DNA from: Rhodococcus rhodochrous
GTDB taxonomy: Bacteria > Actinomycetota > Actinomycetes > Mycobacteriales > Mycobacteriaceae
Direction: 5' to 3'
DNA length: 64,000 nucleotides
NCBI RefSeq assembly: GCF_014854695.1
Contig: NZ_CP027557.1
Location: forward strand, 992,001 to 1,056,000
This document shows, one piece after another, positions 39,224 through 48,307 of the stretch. The translations under genes and the position numbers were made by a program. Within the stretch, counting starts at the first letter, position 1. The number at the start of each line of letters is the position of its first letter. The notes under the pieces are model-generated. The model worked only from the letters and a program-made list of their open reading frames with translations, searched no databases and was not told the DNA's origin.

Positions 39224-41503
39224 TCAGTCGACCAGCGCCACCGACGTGACACGGTGCAGGACGAAGCTGCGCACCGAGCCGGTCGCCGGGTCGAAGGCCT
39301 GCACCTGCCCGCCGCCCACCGACACCGGGTCGACGATGCGGCGCGTCGCCACCCCCTGCGCGTCGACGTAGCCGAGGGTGACGCTGCGCTTGCCGTGCAC
39401 AGCCAGTTGCAGCAGCGCGAGTGTCGCCGCACCGCCGGATCGGCTGCCGTCACCACGTGCCGAGGCCGTCGGTGTCGCGGCCTCCGCACGGTCGCCGGCG
39501 CGCAGCGTGCGCACGAGGGTGTCGAGTTGTTCGTCGCTCGGCGCGGTGGGCCCGGCGTAGCGGGCCCGGGCGCGCGGCATCGCGACGCGGGCACCCCGGG
39601 GCCGTAGATCCACGATCGCTCCCGAGGCGTCCTCCCCGGCGGGAGCGAAACCAGCGGTGCGCAGCTCGGTGAGCACCTCGGCGAGAGGCGCCTGCGAGAT
39701 CGCGACGGTGGGGGCGACTGCGCGCAGGGCGAGCGTCGCGGCGACCGGGGCGGACAGCACCTCGGTGAGCAGAGCCGGATCGTCGGCGCGGACGAAGGAC
39801 GTCGCGACACCGGCCCGCAGGCGTCCGTGGCGACGCGCGACGTCGTCGATCAGGTAGGTGAGCGACTGCGGCACCGGGGTGCGCGAATGCGTCGCGAACA
39901 GGCCGTGCAGGTCGCTCGCGCCGAGCCCGGCGTCGAGCGCGCGCCGGATACTGCTGTCGCCGATCCGGTAGACGGTCGCGGCACCGGCCGATTCGACGTC
40001 GGCGACGAGCGCGATCCGCTCGCCGAGTTCGGGGACGAGCGGCCCGGGGGCGACGACCGTGAGGTCGGCCTGGACGAGCACGTAGTCGACGGGCTCGGGG
40101 AGCACCGCCGCCATCTCGGCCTCGGCGTCGCCGCCGTGCAGCAGCGCCTTGCCCGGCGACGCGAGCATGCCGTGCGCGACGAGACCGAGTGTCGTCGCCT
40201 CGCGCACGGTCTCCACGACGCTCGTGGTGTCGAAGCGACCCGCCCAGCGTGGACGACGCCACGCCGCAGCGGCACGCAGGTCGGCGACGTCCGTGCCCGC
40301 TGCCGGCACGTCGGAGAGGACGTCGAGCAGCAGACGTCGGTCGCGGGCGGCGGTGGGGGACTTCACCTCGTCGGACAGTGCGGCGACCGGCTTGTCGTTC
40401 TGGTCGCGCCGGCCGATCAGCCAGGGTCGGCGCGGCAGGTCGAGCCAGGCACCGGCGAGCACGGCCCAGCGGTAGGCGGGGGAGGACGCGAGCCACGCGT
40501 CGGTGGCGGTGGTGGGGGCCCAGTGATCGTCGTCCCCGGGTGTCGGCGGGTCGGGGAGGCCCCGCGCGATCAGACCGGCACCCGCGAGGACCTCGACGAC
40601 GAGCGCCGTCTCGTCGTCGTCGAGTCCGACCGCCTTCCCGATGCGATGCAGTTCGCGGACACCGAGCCCACCGGCCTTGAGGACGGGGGCGGGTTGCGCA
40701 CCGAGGATGTCGAGAACGTCTTCGCAGTGCCGCAGCAGTTCGAGGGCGGCGCCGGCGGCGGTCGCATTGACGTCGGCGGTCGATCGGGTGGGTTTCGGTG
40801 CGCGCGGGGGAGCGAGCGCCGCCGGATCGAAGGGGGCGTCGTCGCGCAGTGCCTGGCCCACCCGGTGGGGGAGTTCGACGGTCTCGTCGTCGATGCGGAA
40901 GAGCAGTCCGGCGGCGAGCAGTTTCTGCACGGGCCGGTCGGCGGGGGTGTCCGCTGCGGCGTCGCGGGTCCGACCGATCGGGGACGTACGCGACAGGGTG
41001 TCGAGGATGCTGCGCTGCTCGGGCGGAAGAGCCGCGAGGAGGTCGTCGAGTTCCTGCCGGGACGGTCCGGTGACGTCGCCGGTGCGTCCGACGCGCCACG
41101 GAACGGCGTCCACGGCGGCGGCGACGAGACGCAGTTCGTCTGTGGACCCCCACACGAGCAGCAGCGAGCGCAGGGTGGACAGGATCCGGTCGACGTTCCT
41201 CGCGCTGATACGGCCGGAGACCTCGTCGAGCACGGCGGCGCGGGAGACGGGGGTGTCCATCGCTCCGAGACGGGCCAGCACCTCGATGATCCCGAAGGCG
41301 GCGGTGTCGAGTTCGTCGGCCGCACGGAACACCGAGGCGCGTTGCTGCGCTCGGCTCGCGAGCACGTTCATGCTCGCCGGTGGCGGCACCACGAGATCGG
41401 GACGGGCGCGCAGCGTGGCGGCCAGATCCGTGTCGCGTCGACCTGCCAGCCAGCGGGCGAGGGAGTCCGAGGCGGTGTCGGGAGCGGGCGTGGTCGGGGA
41501 CAT
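39224..41503 (-). CDS. XPB-partner protein with helicase-C-terminal-like domain (Rv0862c homolog)
   Basis: 759 residues, Ala/Arg/Asp-rich. The N-terminal half consists of winged-helix-like segments (SLARWLAGRRDTDLAATLRARPDLVVPPP). The middle contains the helicase_C_3-type stretch (VDYVLVQADLTVVAPGPLVPELGERIALVADVESAGAATVYRI), and a WYL-like strand bundle lies at the C terminus (KRSVTLGYVDAQGVATRRIVDPVSVGGGQVQAFD). It has no Walker A, so is not itself a helicase. Its mycobacterial homolog is adjacent to XPB. Probable role in DNA repair or regulation; untested. Confidence 0.85.
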   Translation of the reverse strand: MSPTTPAPDTASDSLARWLAGRRDTDLAATLRARPDLVVPPPASMNVLASRAQQRASVFRAADELDTAAFGIIEVLARLGAMDTPVSRAAVLDEVSGRISARNVDRILSTLRSLLLVWGSTDELRLVAAAVDAVPWRVGRTGDVTGPSRQELDDLLAALPPEQRSILDTLSRTSPIGRTRDAAADTPADRPVQKLLAAGLLFRIDDETVELPHRVGQALRDDAPFDPAALAPPRAPKPTRSTADVNATAAGAALELLRHCEDVLDILGAQPAPVLKAGGLGVRELHRIGKAVGLDDDETALVVEVLAGAGLIARGLPDPPTPGDDDHWAPTTATDAWLASSPAYRWAVLAGAWLDLPRRPWLIGRRDQNDKPVAALSDEVKSPTAARDRRLLLDVLSDVPAAGTDVADLRAAAAWRRPRWAGRFDTTSVVETVREATTLGLVAHGMLASPGKALLHGGDAEAEMAAVLPEPVDYVLVQADLTVVAPGPLVPELGERIALVADVESAGAATVYRIGDSSIRRALDAGLGASDLHGLFATHSRTPVPQSLTYLIDDVARRHGRLRAGVATSFVRADDPALLTEVLSAPVAATLALRAVAPTVAISQAPLAEVLTELRTAGFAPAGEDASGAIVDLRPRGARVAMPRARARYAGPTAPSDEQLDTLVRTLRAGDRAEAATPTASARGDGSRSGGAATLALLQLAVHGKRSVTLGYVDAQGVATRRIVDPVSVGGGQVQAFDPATGSVRSFVLHRVTSVALVD

Positions 41504-41562
41504 CCCCTCCAGATTAGAGACCTGCGGTAGCAGGCCCCGAACTCACCTGCCAAAATGAGCGC

Positions 41563-41751
41563 ATGGCTACCTCTTCGAAAAAGCATTACGTCGACCACGG
41601 ATGGCCCGAGCTGGCCGACGGTGAGCACGCTGTCACCGAACTGTCGTCCACGCGTTCCGGTCCGCTCTCCCCGTACGGTGAGGACACCGTGTTCCCGTTG
41701 CCGGTCGAGGACCTGCCCTACACGCATCCGAAGACGGTGATCAACCGCTGA
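41563..41751 (+). CDS. 62-residue conserved hypothetical
   Basis: Starts [20 protein letters not shown] and ends [15 protein letters not shown]. Soluble, acidic centre, no recognised domain. Divergent from the XPB-partner gene by 59 nt, with a terminator hairpin after it (41785-41819). No clear ribosome binding site; CAAAAT 6 nt before the ATG could be a leaderless -10. Its position matches Rv0863 in the mycobacterial order, but homology was not established. Confidence 0.72.
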   Translation: MATSSKKHYVDHGWPELADGEHAVTELSSTRSGPLSPYGEDTVFPLPVEDLPYTHPKTVINR

Positions 41752-41784
41752 TCCGATCGCGGATCACCGAACAGGCTCTTCCGT

Positions 41785-41819
41785 ACGACGCCCGGTCCCT
41801 TCGTGGGGCCGGGCGTCGT
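41785..41819 (+). terminator. Terminator after the 62-residue gene
   Basis: ACGACGCCCGG (41785-41795) pairs with CCGGGCGTCGT (41809-41819), loop 13 nt. Confidence 0.7.
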
Positions 41820-41856
41820 CGTGCGTGAGGGATGAACGAAGGTCGTCCGCATAGGC

Positions 41857-41894
41857 GGAAGGGCCCCGCACCGTGAACGGTGCGGGGCCCTTCC
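41857..41894 (-). terminator. rpf terminator
   Basis: GGAAGGGCCCCGCACCG (41857-41873) pairs perfectly over 17 bp with 41878-41894, loop TGAA, 15 nt after the rpf stop. Confidence 0.88.
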
Positions 41895-41909
41895 GGGATG
41901 TTCGGGGTG

Positions 41910-42834
<925 letters not shown>

Positions 42835-42940
42835 CAATTGATAACGCGCCGATTCGCGTGGCGACAGACGTGCGCGGCGCGGACCAGGGGATGAAGTCCC
42901 AGGTAGTGGGGTCCGGGTACCCGGAATTCCGTTTCGAGTC

Positions 42941-42962
42941 CCGCTCGTTATCCGCTCGTTAT
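42941..42962. repeat. 11-bp perfect tandem repeat
   Basis: CCGCTCGTTAT occurs twice without gap (42941-42951, 42952-42962) and runs directly into the CRP-like site. Possibly a regulator binding site for rpf or for yccF; inference only. Confidence 0.6.
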
Positions 42963-42977
42963 GTGAGAAAGATCACA
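42962..42977. promoter_or_regulatory. CRP/GlxR-type site
   Basis: TGTGA, six bases, TCACA: a perfect match to the cAMP-receptor-protein consensus. It overlaps the stop codon of yccF and lies about 160 bp upstream of the predicted rpf promoter. The M. tuberculosis rpfA gene is a known CRP target, which supports function despite the distance. Confidence 0.6.
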
Positions 42978-43365
42978 TGTAACTCGGGCGGGCATCCACA
43001 GGAACGATCTCCTTCCCCAGGGGCATCAGGGAGATCGGGATCATCTTCAGGTTCGCGACGGCGAGCGGGATGCCGATGATCGTGATGGCCATGGCAAGCG
43101 CGGTGGCGATGTGGCCGAGGGCCAGCCAGATACCGGCCACCAGGATCCAGATGACGTTGCCGATCAGCGACATGGTGCCGGCCGTCGGCTTGTCGACCGT
43201 CGTCTTGCCGAACGGCCACAGCGCGTAGATACCGATCCGGAACGACGCGATGCCGAACGGGATGGTGATGATGAGGATGCAGCAGATCAGACCCGCCGCG
43301 AAGTAGCCGAGCGCGAGCCACAGCCCGCCGAAGATCAACCAGATGATGTTGAGCAGGATCCTCAT
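42973..43365 (-). CDS. YccF-domain membrane protein
   Basis: 130 residues made of two repeated YccF units (NIIWLIFGGLWLALGYFAAGLICC and NVIWILVAGIWLALGHIATALAMA), each with paired hydrophobic helices, and the connecting IPFGIASFRIGIYALWPFG and IPLAVANLKMIPISLMPLG. Function unknown; family members may help form membrane channels. ATG at 43365 overlaps the stop of the upstream gene by 4 bp, so the two are coupled. Confidence 0.9.
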   Translation of the reverse strand: MRILLNIIWLIFGGLWLALGYFAAGLICCILIITIPFGIASFRIGIYALWPFGKTTVDKPTAGTMSLIGNVIWILVAGIWLALGHIATALAMAITIIGIPLAVANLKMIPISLMPLGKEIVPVDARPSYM

Positions 43366-43604
43366 GTCCGGTCTCCGTTCCGAGCGCGCCGGCCCGAGCG
43401 CAGCGCGAAGGCGATGGCGAGGGCGAAGCCCAACGGCCATGCGAGGGTCAACAGATACAGCACGAGCCCGGGCTTGCCGTCGGTGAGCGCCGGAATGAGG
43501 AAGATGGCGACGACCGCCACCACACCGACGACGAAGCAGGCGATCGCGGCCTTCAGGAGGCCGTTACGCGGGGCGGCAGACGAATCCGAAGATGAAGTAC
43601 CCAC
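43362..43604 (-). CDS. Small two-helix membrane protein
   Basis: 80 residues from a GTG at 43604: a polar Ser-rich start, helix GLLKAAIACFVVGVVAVVAIFLIPAL cut by a Pro, a short loop (TDGKPG), then helix LVLYLLTLAWPLGFALAIAFAL and an Arg-rich cytoplasmic tail. No domain recognised. The start is uncertain since no good ribosome site is seen. It overlaps yccF by 4 bp (ATGA), indicating an operon; divergent from the cold-shock gene. Confidence 0.65.
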   Translation of the reverse strand: MGTSSSDSSAAPRNGLLKAAIACFVVGVVAVVAIFLIPALTDGKPGLVLYLLTLAWPLGFALAIAFALRSGRRARNGDRT

Positions 43605-43797
43605 GTGACCACGGTAGTCGCCGCAAGGACGGACGGTGACGTCCGGGAGCGGGAAGACGATTCGGGGGCGGACCCACCTCTGCGGGTACACTGACAGGTG
43701 TCCACGCGTCCCGCTCGACCGAGTCGGGGCGCGTTGTTTTGCATGTTGAACGGTTGCCCCACTGTGGGGCACAGCTGTCGAGGAGCAGGTGAGCGCG

Positions 43798-44205
43798 GTG
43801 CCGACCGGCAAGGTGAAGTGGTACGACGTCGAGAAGGGCTTCGGCTTCCTGTCCCAGGACGAGGGCGAGGACGTCTACGTCCGCGCCTCGGCGCTCCCGG
43901 AGGGAGTGGAAGCGCTCAAGCCCGGCCAGCGCGTCGAGTTCGGTATGGCGGTGGGCCGCCGGGGTCCGCAGGCGCTGAAGGTCGAGCTCCTCGAGCAGCC
44001 CACGCTGCGGCAGGGTCGCCGCGAGGCTCCCGCCCAGCAGAAGCGTCGCGCGCCGGACGAGCTGCACGGCATGGTCGAGGACATGATCAAGCTGCTCGAA
44101 GCAGCGGTCCAGCCCGATCTGCGGCGCGGGCGTTACCCCGACCGCAAGACCGGGCAGCGCATCTCCGAGGTCATGCGGGCGATCGCGCGCGAGCTCGACC
44201 ACTAG
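43798..44205 (+). CDS. Cold-shock domain protein, long form (CspB/Rv0871-like)
   Basis: 135 residues. The cold-shock domain (1-67) has [19 protein letters not shown] (RNP1 as KGFGF) and DVYVRASAL (RNP2). A C-terminal extension of about 65 residues ([39 protein letters not shown]) is typical of the mycolata form and is mainly helical. GTG at 43798 gives the same length as Rv0871; an in-frame GTG at 43789 sits only 3 nt from AGGAG. It binds single-stranded RNA/DNA. Confidence 0.9.
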   Translation: MPTGKVKWYDVEKGFGFLSQDEGEDVYVRASALPEGVEALKPGQRVEFGMAVGRRGPQALKVELLEQPTLRQGRREAPAQQKRRAPDELHGMVEDMIKLLEAAVQPDLRRGRYPDRKTGQRISEVMRAIARELDH

Positions 44206-44225
44206 ATGTAATCCTGGGACGAACC

Positions 44226-44266
44226 ACGACGGGCCGTCCTCGCCATGTGCGAGGACGGCCCGTCGT
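44226..44266. terminator. Terminator between csp and DUF2771 genes
   Basis: ACGACGGGCCGTCCTCG (44226-44242) pairs over 17 bp with 44250-44266, loop 7 nt. It can serve both converging genes. Confidence 0.87.
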
Positions 44267-44284
44267 CGTATGCGGGGCCGAAGC

Positions 44285-44773
44285 TCAGAACGTCTTGACG
44301 GCCCACACGGCGTGCGCGATCGGTTCACCGGCCTCGTCGACCACGGCCGACGGCAGCTGGATCTCCACTCCGAGCAGCTGCAGCTCCGGAGAGCTCTCCA
44401 CGGTGAGGGTGCGGCGCGCACCGGCCTCGAACATCGCGCCGTCGATGTAGGTCTGCCCGGTCTGCGTGTCGCCGTAGACGGTGAGGATGCGCCACGGCGC
44501 GTCGGCGATCTCCGACGGAAGCGACAGCTGCAGCGGGTAACCGGCCGGCACGTCGAGCTGACCGATCGGGTTCTCCACGCAGTCCTCGAGATAGAGATTG
44601 CAGTGCTGCGCGGGGTCGACCGTCACGGTCTCTCCCCGTGCGTACGCAGTGATGGTGGGGAGCGTGGGCTCGGCCGAATCGACCAGCTTCCACACCGTGG
44701 CGGCGACTCCCGCTACCACGACCACCAGGGCCACCAGCAGCAGCGCGAGAGTCTTCTTCGTCCGGGCCTGCAA
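44285..44773 (-). CDS. DUF2771 membrane-anchored protein (Rv0875c-like)
   Basis: 162 residues: an N-terminal anchor (KKTLALLLVALVVVVAGVAATVW), then an extracytoplasmic domain with two Cys (HCNLYLEDC, a likely disulfide) and beta-rich sequence (GYPLQLSLPSEIADAPWRILTVYG, LLGVEIQLPSAVVDEAGE). TTG at 44773 is proposed because it sits 1 nt after the upstream MFS stop, implying re-initiation; no ATG or GTG is better placed. The order DUF2771 after MFS is the same as Rv0876c-Rv0875c. Confidence 0.75.
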   Translation of the reverse strand: MQARTKKTLALLLVALVVVVAGVAATVWKLVDSAEPTLPTITAYARGETVTVDPAQHCNLYLEDCVENPIGQLDVPAGYPLQLSLPSEIADAPWRILTVYGDTQTGQTYIDGAMFEAGARRTLTVESSPELQLLGVEIQLPSAVVDEAGEPIAHAVWAVKTF

Positions 44774-44774
44774 C

Positions 44775-46451
44775 TCAACTGTTCCAATCTTCGGTGGGGG
44801 ATCCACCGGCGCGCCTTCGCCCGGCAGCCGTCTCGGTGGAGACGCGTTCGGGTCGACGGCCGCCGAATCCCGGCAACAATGTCCCCCCACGGTATGTCAG
44901 CACCGTCTGCGCGAATCCGAGAACCAGCGCTACGGAGACCACAGCGAACCCGAGCCACAGTTCGGTCGGCAACAGCACACCCATCGCTCCGCCGAACACC
45001 CAGCTGAGCTGGAGGACCGTCTCGGACCTGCCGAATCCGGACGCGATCGACTCCTCGGGAAGGTCCTGCTGGAGCGATGCGTCGAGCGAGACCTTGGCCA
45101 GCGCGCTGGCGCACGCCGCCACGAGCGCCGCCAGCGCGGCGGCCAGGACGTTGCCGGTCGCGGCGACGACGGCGGCCACGACGACGACCGCGGCGGTGCA
45201 CCGCACGACGATGAGAGCGGGCCGTCCGAGCGCGAGTCGCGCTCCGGTCGCATTGCCCGCGAAGTTGCCGACCGCGGCGGCGGCACCGACACCACCGAGC
45301 ATCGCGGCCTGCATCAGCGGATCCTGTCCGGTGGTGTTCTTCGCGACGAATGCCATGAACAAGGTCAGGAAGCCGGTGAGGATGCGGATCGTGCCGTTGC
45401 CCCACAGCCCGGTCACCACCGCCCGTCCCAGCGGCTGCTTCCGTTTCCCGGACTTGGTGACGATCACCTCGGTCACCGTGTCGGCGTGCAGCACCTCGGT
45501 GCGCGCGTCGGAGCGGTGGTACGACAGCGTCGCCGGCACCTCGCCCTCGGTGACCTCGACCCAGGCGGGGATGCGCATGCTCAGATAGGCGCCGAATGCG
45601 GTGATCCCGGCGCACAGCCACAGCGCGCCCGACGAACCGAACGCCCATGCCGCGGCCGCCGCGATCGCGCCGGCACCGATCGTGCCGCCGACCAGGCCGA
45701 AGACCGTCAACCGGGAGTTCACCCGCACCAGATCGATCTCCGGTGGCAGGACTCTGGGTGTCACCGCGGATTTGAGTACCGCGAACGATTTGCTCAGCAC
45801 CATCATGCCGAGCGCCGCCGGATACAACAGCCAGCTGTCGAAGTTGAACACCAGCACCACCGCGAGCACCGTGCGCAGCGCGAAGGACGTCGCCAGCGCG
45901 ACGCGACGACCGTGCTGCAACCTGTCGAGCAACGGCCCGATGAGCGGGGCGATGATCGCGAACGGCGCGATCGTGATGAGCAGATACAGCGCGACCTTCG
46001 TCCTGTCCTCACCGGTGGCCGCCGAGAAGAACAGGGTGTTCGCGAGCGCGACGGCGATGGCCGCGTCGGAGGCGAAGTTCGCCATCGTCGCGTAGGTGAG
46101 CGCGGTCAGCCCCGACTTGTCGGCGCCGTCGGCCGTGGCCGCTCGACGGAAGGTCGCGATGCCCTTCGAGGTGAGTTCGCGGCTGCGAAGGGCCGCGACC
46201 CGCGTCACCGTCAGCTTCCGCGGCATGCGCGGAGCGCGCGGTGAGTCGGTCTCGGACGAGGACTCCGCCCGACCCGCGGCCGACGCGCCCGGCGGTCGGC
46301 GCGGATGGTCGACGGGATGCAGGGGCGGCAGGGGAGTGCGACGGCCCGAGGCGCGGCGCGGAGGCGGATAGTTGCTGTACCCCGGATGCTGCGAACCCGG
46401 GACACGGCCGTCCGCTCCCTCGGGGGCGGGTCGCTCGTCCGGTTCGGTCAC
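44775..46451 (-). CDS. MFS-type membrane transporter (Rv0876c-like)
   Basis: 558 residues. A cytoplasmic N-terminal region of about 115 residues, Pro/Arg-rich at first (YSNYPPPRRASGRRTPLPPLHP), precedes about 12 helices; a long central loop (about 300-345: SYHRSDARTEVLHADTVTEV) separates the halves. The MFS character is shown by LIGPLLDRLQHGRRVAL. Substrate unknown. GTG start at 46451; the upstream stretch has no better one. Coupled to the DUF2771 gene downstream. Confidence 0.85.
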   Translation of the reverse strand: MTEPDERPAPEGADGRVPGSQHPGYSNYPPPRRASGRRTPLPPLHPVDHPRRPPGASAAGRAESSSETDSPRAPRMPRKLTVTRVAALRSRELTSKGIATFRRAATADGADKSGLTALTYATMANFASDAAIAVALANTLFFSAATGEDRTKVALYLLITIAPFAIIAPLIGPLLDRLQHGRRVALATSFALRTVLAVVLVFNFDSWLLYPAALGMMVLSKSFAVLKSAVTPRVLPPEIDLVRVNSRLTVFGLVGGTIGAGAIAAAAAWAFGSSGALWLCAGITAFGAYLSMRIPAWVEVTEGEVPATLSYHRSDARTEVLHADTVTEVIVTKSGKRKQPLGRAVVTGLWGNGTIRILTGFLTLFMAFVAKNTTGQDPLMQAAMLGGVGAAAAVGNFAGNATGARLALGRPALIVVRCTAAVVVVAAVVAATGNVLAAALAALVAACASALAKVSLDASLQQDLPEESIASGFGRSETVLQLSWVFGGAMGVLLPTELWLGFAVVSVALVLGFAQTVLTYRGGTLLPGFGGRRPERVSTETAAGRRRAGGSPTEDWNS

Positions 46452-46542
46452 GTCTTCGATTCTTCCCCACGCGACAGCGGTTGTAACACAAGGGCGGCAC
46501 GTGGCCCGAGTGACGCGTGTCGCGACCGGTATGCCACCCGGA

Positions 46543-47358
46543 TCACTCCACGAAACGCACTTCGAACAGCGTCGGCCAGTACTTGCCCGTCACCAGGAAC
46601 CGATCGGTCCCGGGGATGTGTGCGATGCCGTTGAGGACATCCACATCGGCCCCCTCGGGCAGCCGATCGCGCAGCGGAGCCGCGTCGACCCGGGCCTCCA
46701 CCCGGCCCGAGGCCGGGTCGATCAGCACGATCTCGTCCGTCTGCCACACGTTCGCCCAGACCCTGCCGTCCTCGGTGCACTCGAGTTCGTTGAGCTTCGA
46801 CACGGCACGTCCGTCCCGGTGGACGGTGACGCGTCCGACTTCGTCGAAGGTGGCGGGGTCGCGGAAGATCAGCTCGGCCGAGCCGTCGCTCATCACCAGA
46901 CGGTCGGGTTGCGCGCACAGCCCCCAGCCCTCGCCGTCGTAGTCGACCCGGCGCTTCTCGAGCAGGGTGTCGCGATCGCGGACGACGGCCGTGCCGTCCT
47001 TCCAGGTCAGTTGCCACAGCTCGTCGCCGACCACGGTGATGCCCTCACCGAAAAGATCGTCGAGGACGGGTTCGCGGGTGCGCTCGGTCTCGGCGAGGGT
47101 GACGGTCCCGCCGTCGAGGTCGACCTCCCGGGCCGACACCCACGAGCGCCCGGCCCGGCCGGTGCCTTCGAGCAGTTCGCCTTCGTCGATCTCGAGGCCC
47201 TGGGTGAACGCTTCCGGATCGTGGGGGTGCGTGGCGACGACCTCCACACCGAGTTCGGTGGCGGGTGGACCGGGTTCGGCGACGAGATCGTCGCCGCATC
47301 CGGCGGTGGTGACGCAGACGACCGTCGCGACCGCGGCCGAGAGGAGAAGACGGGGCAC
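46543..47358 (-). CDS. Glutaminyl-peptide cyclotransferase-like lipoprotein
   Basis: 271 residues: lipoprotein signal ending TAGC, then a five-bladed-propeller glutamine cyclotransferase domain (HDPEAFTQGLEIDEGELLEGTGRAGRS, VGDELWQLTWKDGTAVVRD, GEGWGLCAQPDRLVMSDGSAEL, SKLNELECTEDGRVWANVWQTDEIVLIDPASG, DVLNGIAHIPGTDRFLVTGKYWP). The enzyme makes N-terminal pyroglutamate on proteins, here outside the cell. GTG at 47358 has AGGA 7 nt upstream; a GTG five codons earlier is possible. Confidence 0.9.
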   Translation of the reverse strand: MPRLLLSAAVATVVCVTTAGCGDDLVAEPGPPATELGVEVVATHPHDPEAFTQGLEIDEGELLEGTGRAGRSWVSAREVDLDGGTVTLAETERTREPVLDDLFGEGITVVGDELWQLTWKDGTAVVRDRDTLLEKRRVDYDGEGWGLCAQPDRLVMSDGSAELIFRDPATFDEVGRVTVHRDGRAVSKLNELECTEDGRVWANVWQTDEIVLIDPASGRVEARVDAAPLRDRLPEGADVDVLNGIAHIPGTDRFLVTGKYWPTLFEVRFVE

Positions 47359-47442
47359 GCGCCCATCCTGCACCTCGCGCGTGAGCGGTGCCTGTACGAC
47401 CTTCCGCGACCCGCAGGCGCCGGAGCAGACAGGTCAGGCAGA

Positions 47443-48306
47443 ATGGAGGCCGTGAGTGTTGCCTCTGCTTCCACTTCCCGAGGAACGAACCCCGTGGTCG
47501 ATCCGGCGGTGCGTTCCGTGCTCGCCGACGCCGTCGACCTCGCTCGGGCCGCACTCGACGAACTCGGGGACGGTGGAGTCGGCGCCTATCTGGGCGTGAC
47601 GCGCGAGGACGAGTGCTCGGCCACCCATCGTTTCGCCTCGGAGCTGCCGGGCTACCGCGGTTGGCAGTGGGCCGTCGTCGTGGCCGCCGCCCCGGATTCG
47701 GATCGCGTGACGGTGAGCGAACTCGTGCTCCTGCCCGGTCCCGACGCGCTCGTCGCGCCCGAGTGGGTGCCGTGGAGCGAGCGGATCCGTCCCGGCGATC
47801 TGGGTCCCGGCGACCTGCTGGCTCCGGCTCCCGACGATGTGCGGCTGGTTCCCGGCTACATGCAGTCCGGCGATCCCGAGGTCGACGAGACCGCCCTGGA
47901 GATCGGGCTGGGCCGCAAGCAGGTCATGAGCCTGGAAGGTCGCCTCGAGGCAGCGCAGCGCTGGTTCGACAGCGACTACGGCCCCGACTCGGAGATGGCG
48001 AAGGCCGCTCCGTCCTCGTGCCGCCTGTGCGGTTTCTATCTTCCGCTCGCCGGATCGCTGCGTGCGGCCTTCGGCGTCTGCGGCAACGAGTTCGCCGCCG
48101 ACGGTCACGTCGTGCACGCCGAGTACGGATGCGGCGCGCATTCCGACACGAGCCTGCCCACCGGTGCCGGTTCGCCGATCTACGAGGCGTTCGACGATTC
48201 GGCAGTGGAGGTCGTCGAGCTCGGACCGGCCACCCCTGCGCCTGCAGAGTCCACGGACGAGCCTGCTGTCGAGTCGTCCCCGTCCGAGCCGGAACAGACC
48301 GACTGA
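47443..48306 (+). CDS. DUF3027 protein (Rv0877-like)
   Basis: 287 residues. The conserved core includes GAYLGVTREDECSATHRFASELPGYRGWQW, VPWSERIRPGDLGPGDLL and a Cys/His-rich C-terminal part, CRLCGFYLP, VCGNEFAADG, HAEYGCGAHSD, that could bind zinc. The last 45 residues are acidic and low complexity. ATG at 47443 is used; a GTG at 47452 with GGAGG is an alternative. The large sacsin-type ATPase gene follows with a 1-nt gap. Confidence 0.87.
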   Translation: MEAVSVASASTSRGTNPVVDPAVRSVLADAVDLARAALDELGDGGVGAYLGVTREDECSATHRFASELPGYRGWQWAVVVAAAPDSDRVTVSELVLLPGPDALVAPEWVPWSERIRPGDLGPGDLLAPAPDDVRLVPGYMQSGDPEVDETALEIGLGRKQVMSLEGRLEAAQRWFDSDYGPDSEMAKAAPSSCRLCGFYLPLAGSLRAAFGVCGNEFAADGHVVHAEYGCGAHSDTSLPTGAGSPIYEAFDDSAVEVVELGPATPAPAESTDEPAVESSPSEPEQTD

Positions 48307-48307
48307 C

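Noticed and set aside
39224-41503. Calling the Rv0862c-like protein an active helicase
   Set aside because: It lacks a Walker A and DEAD/DEVH motif; only a helicase-C-terminal-like stretch is visible.
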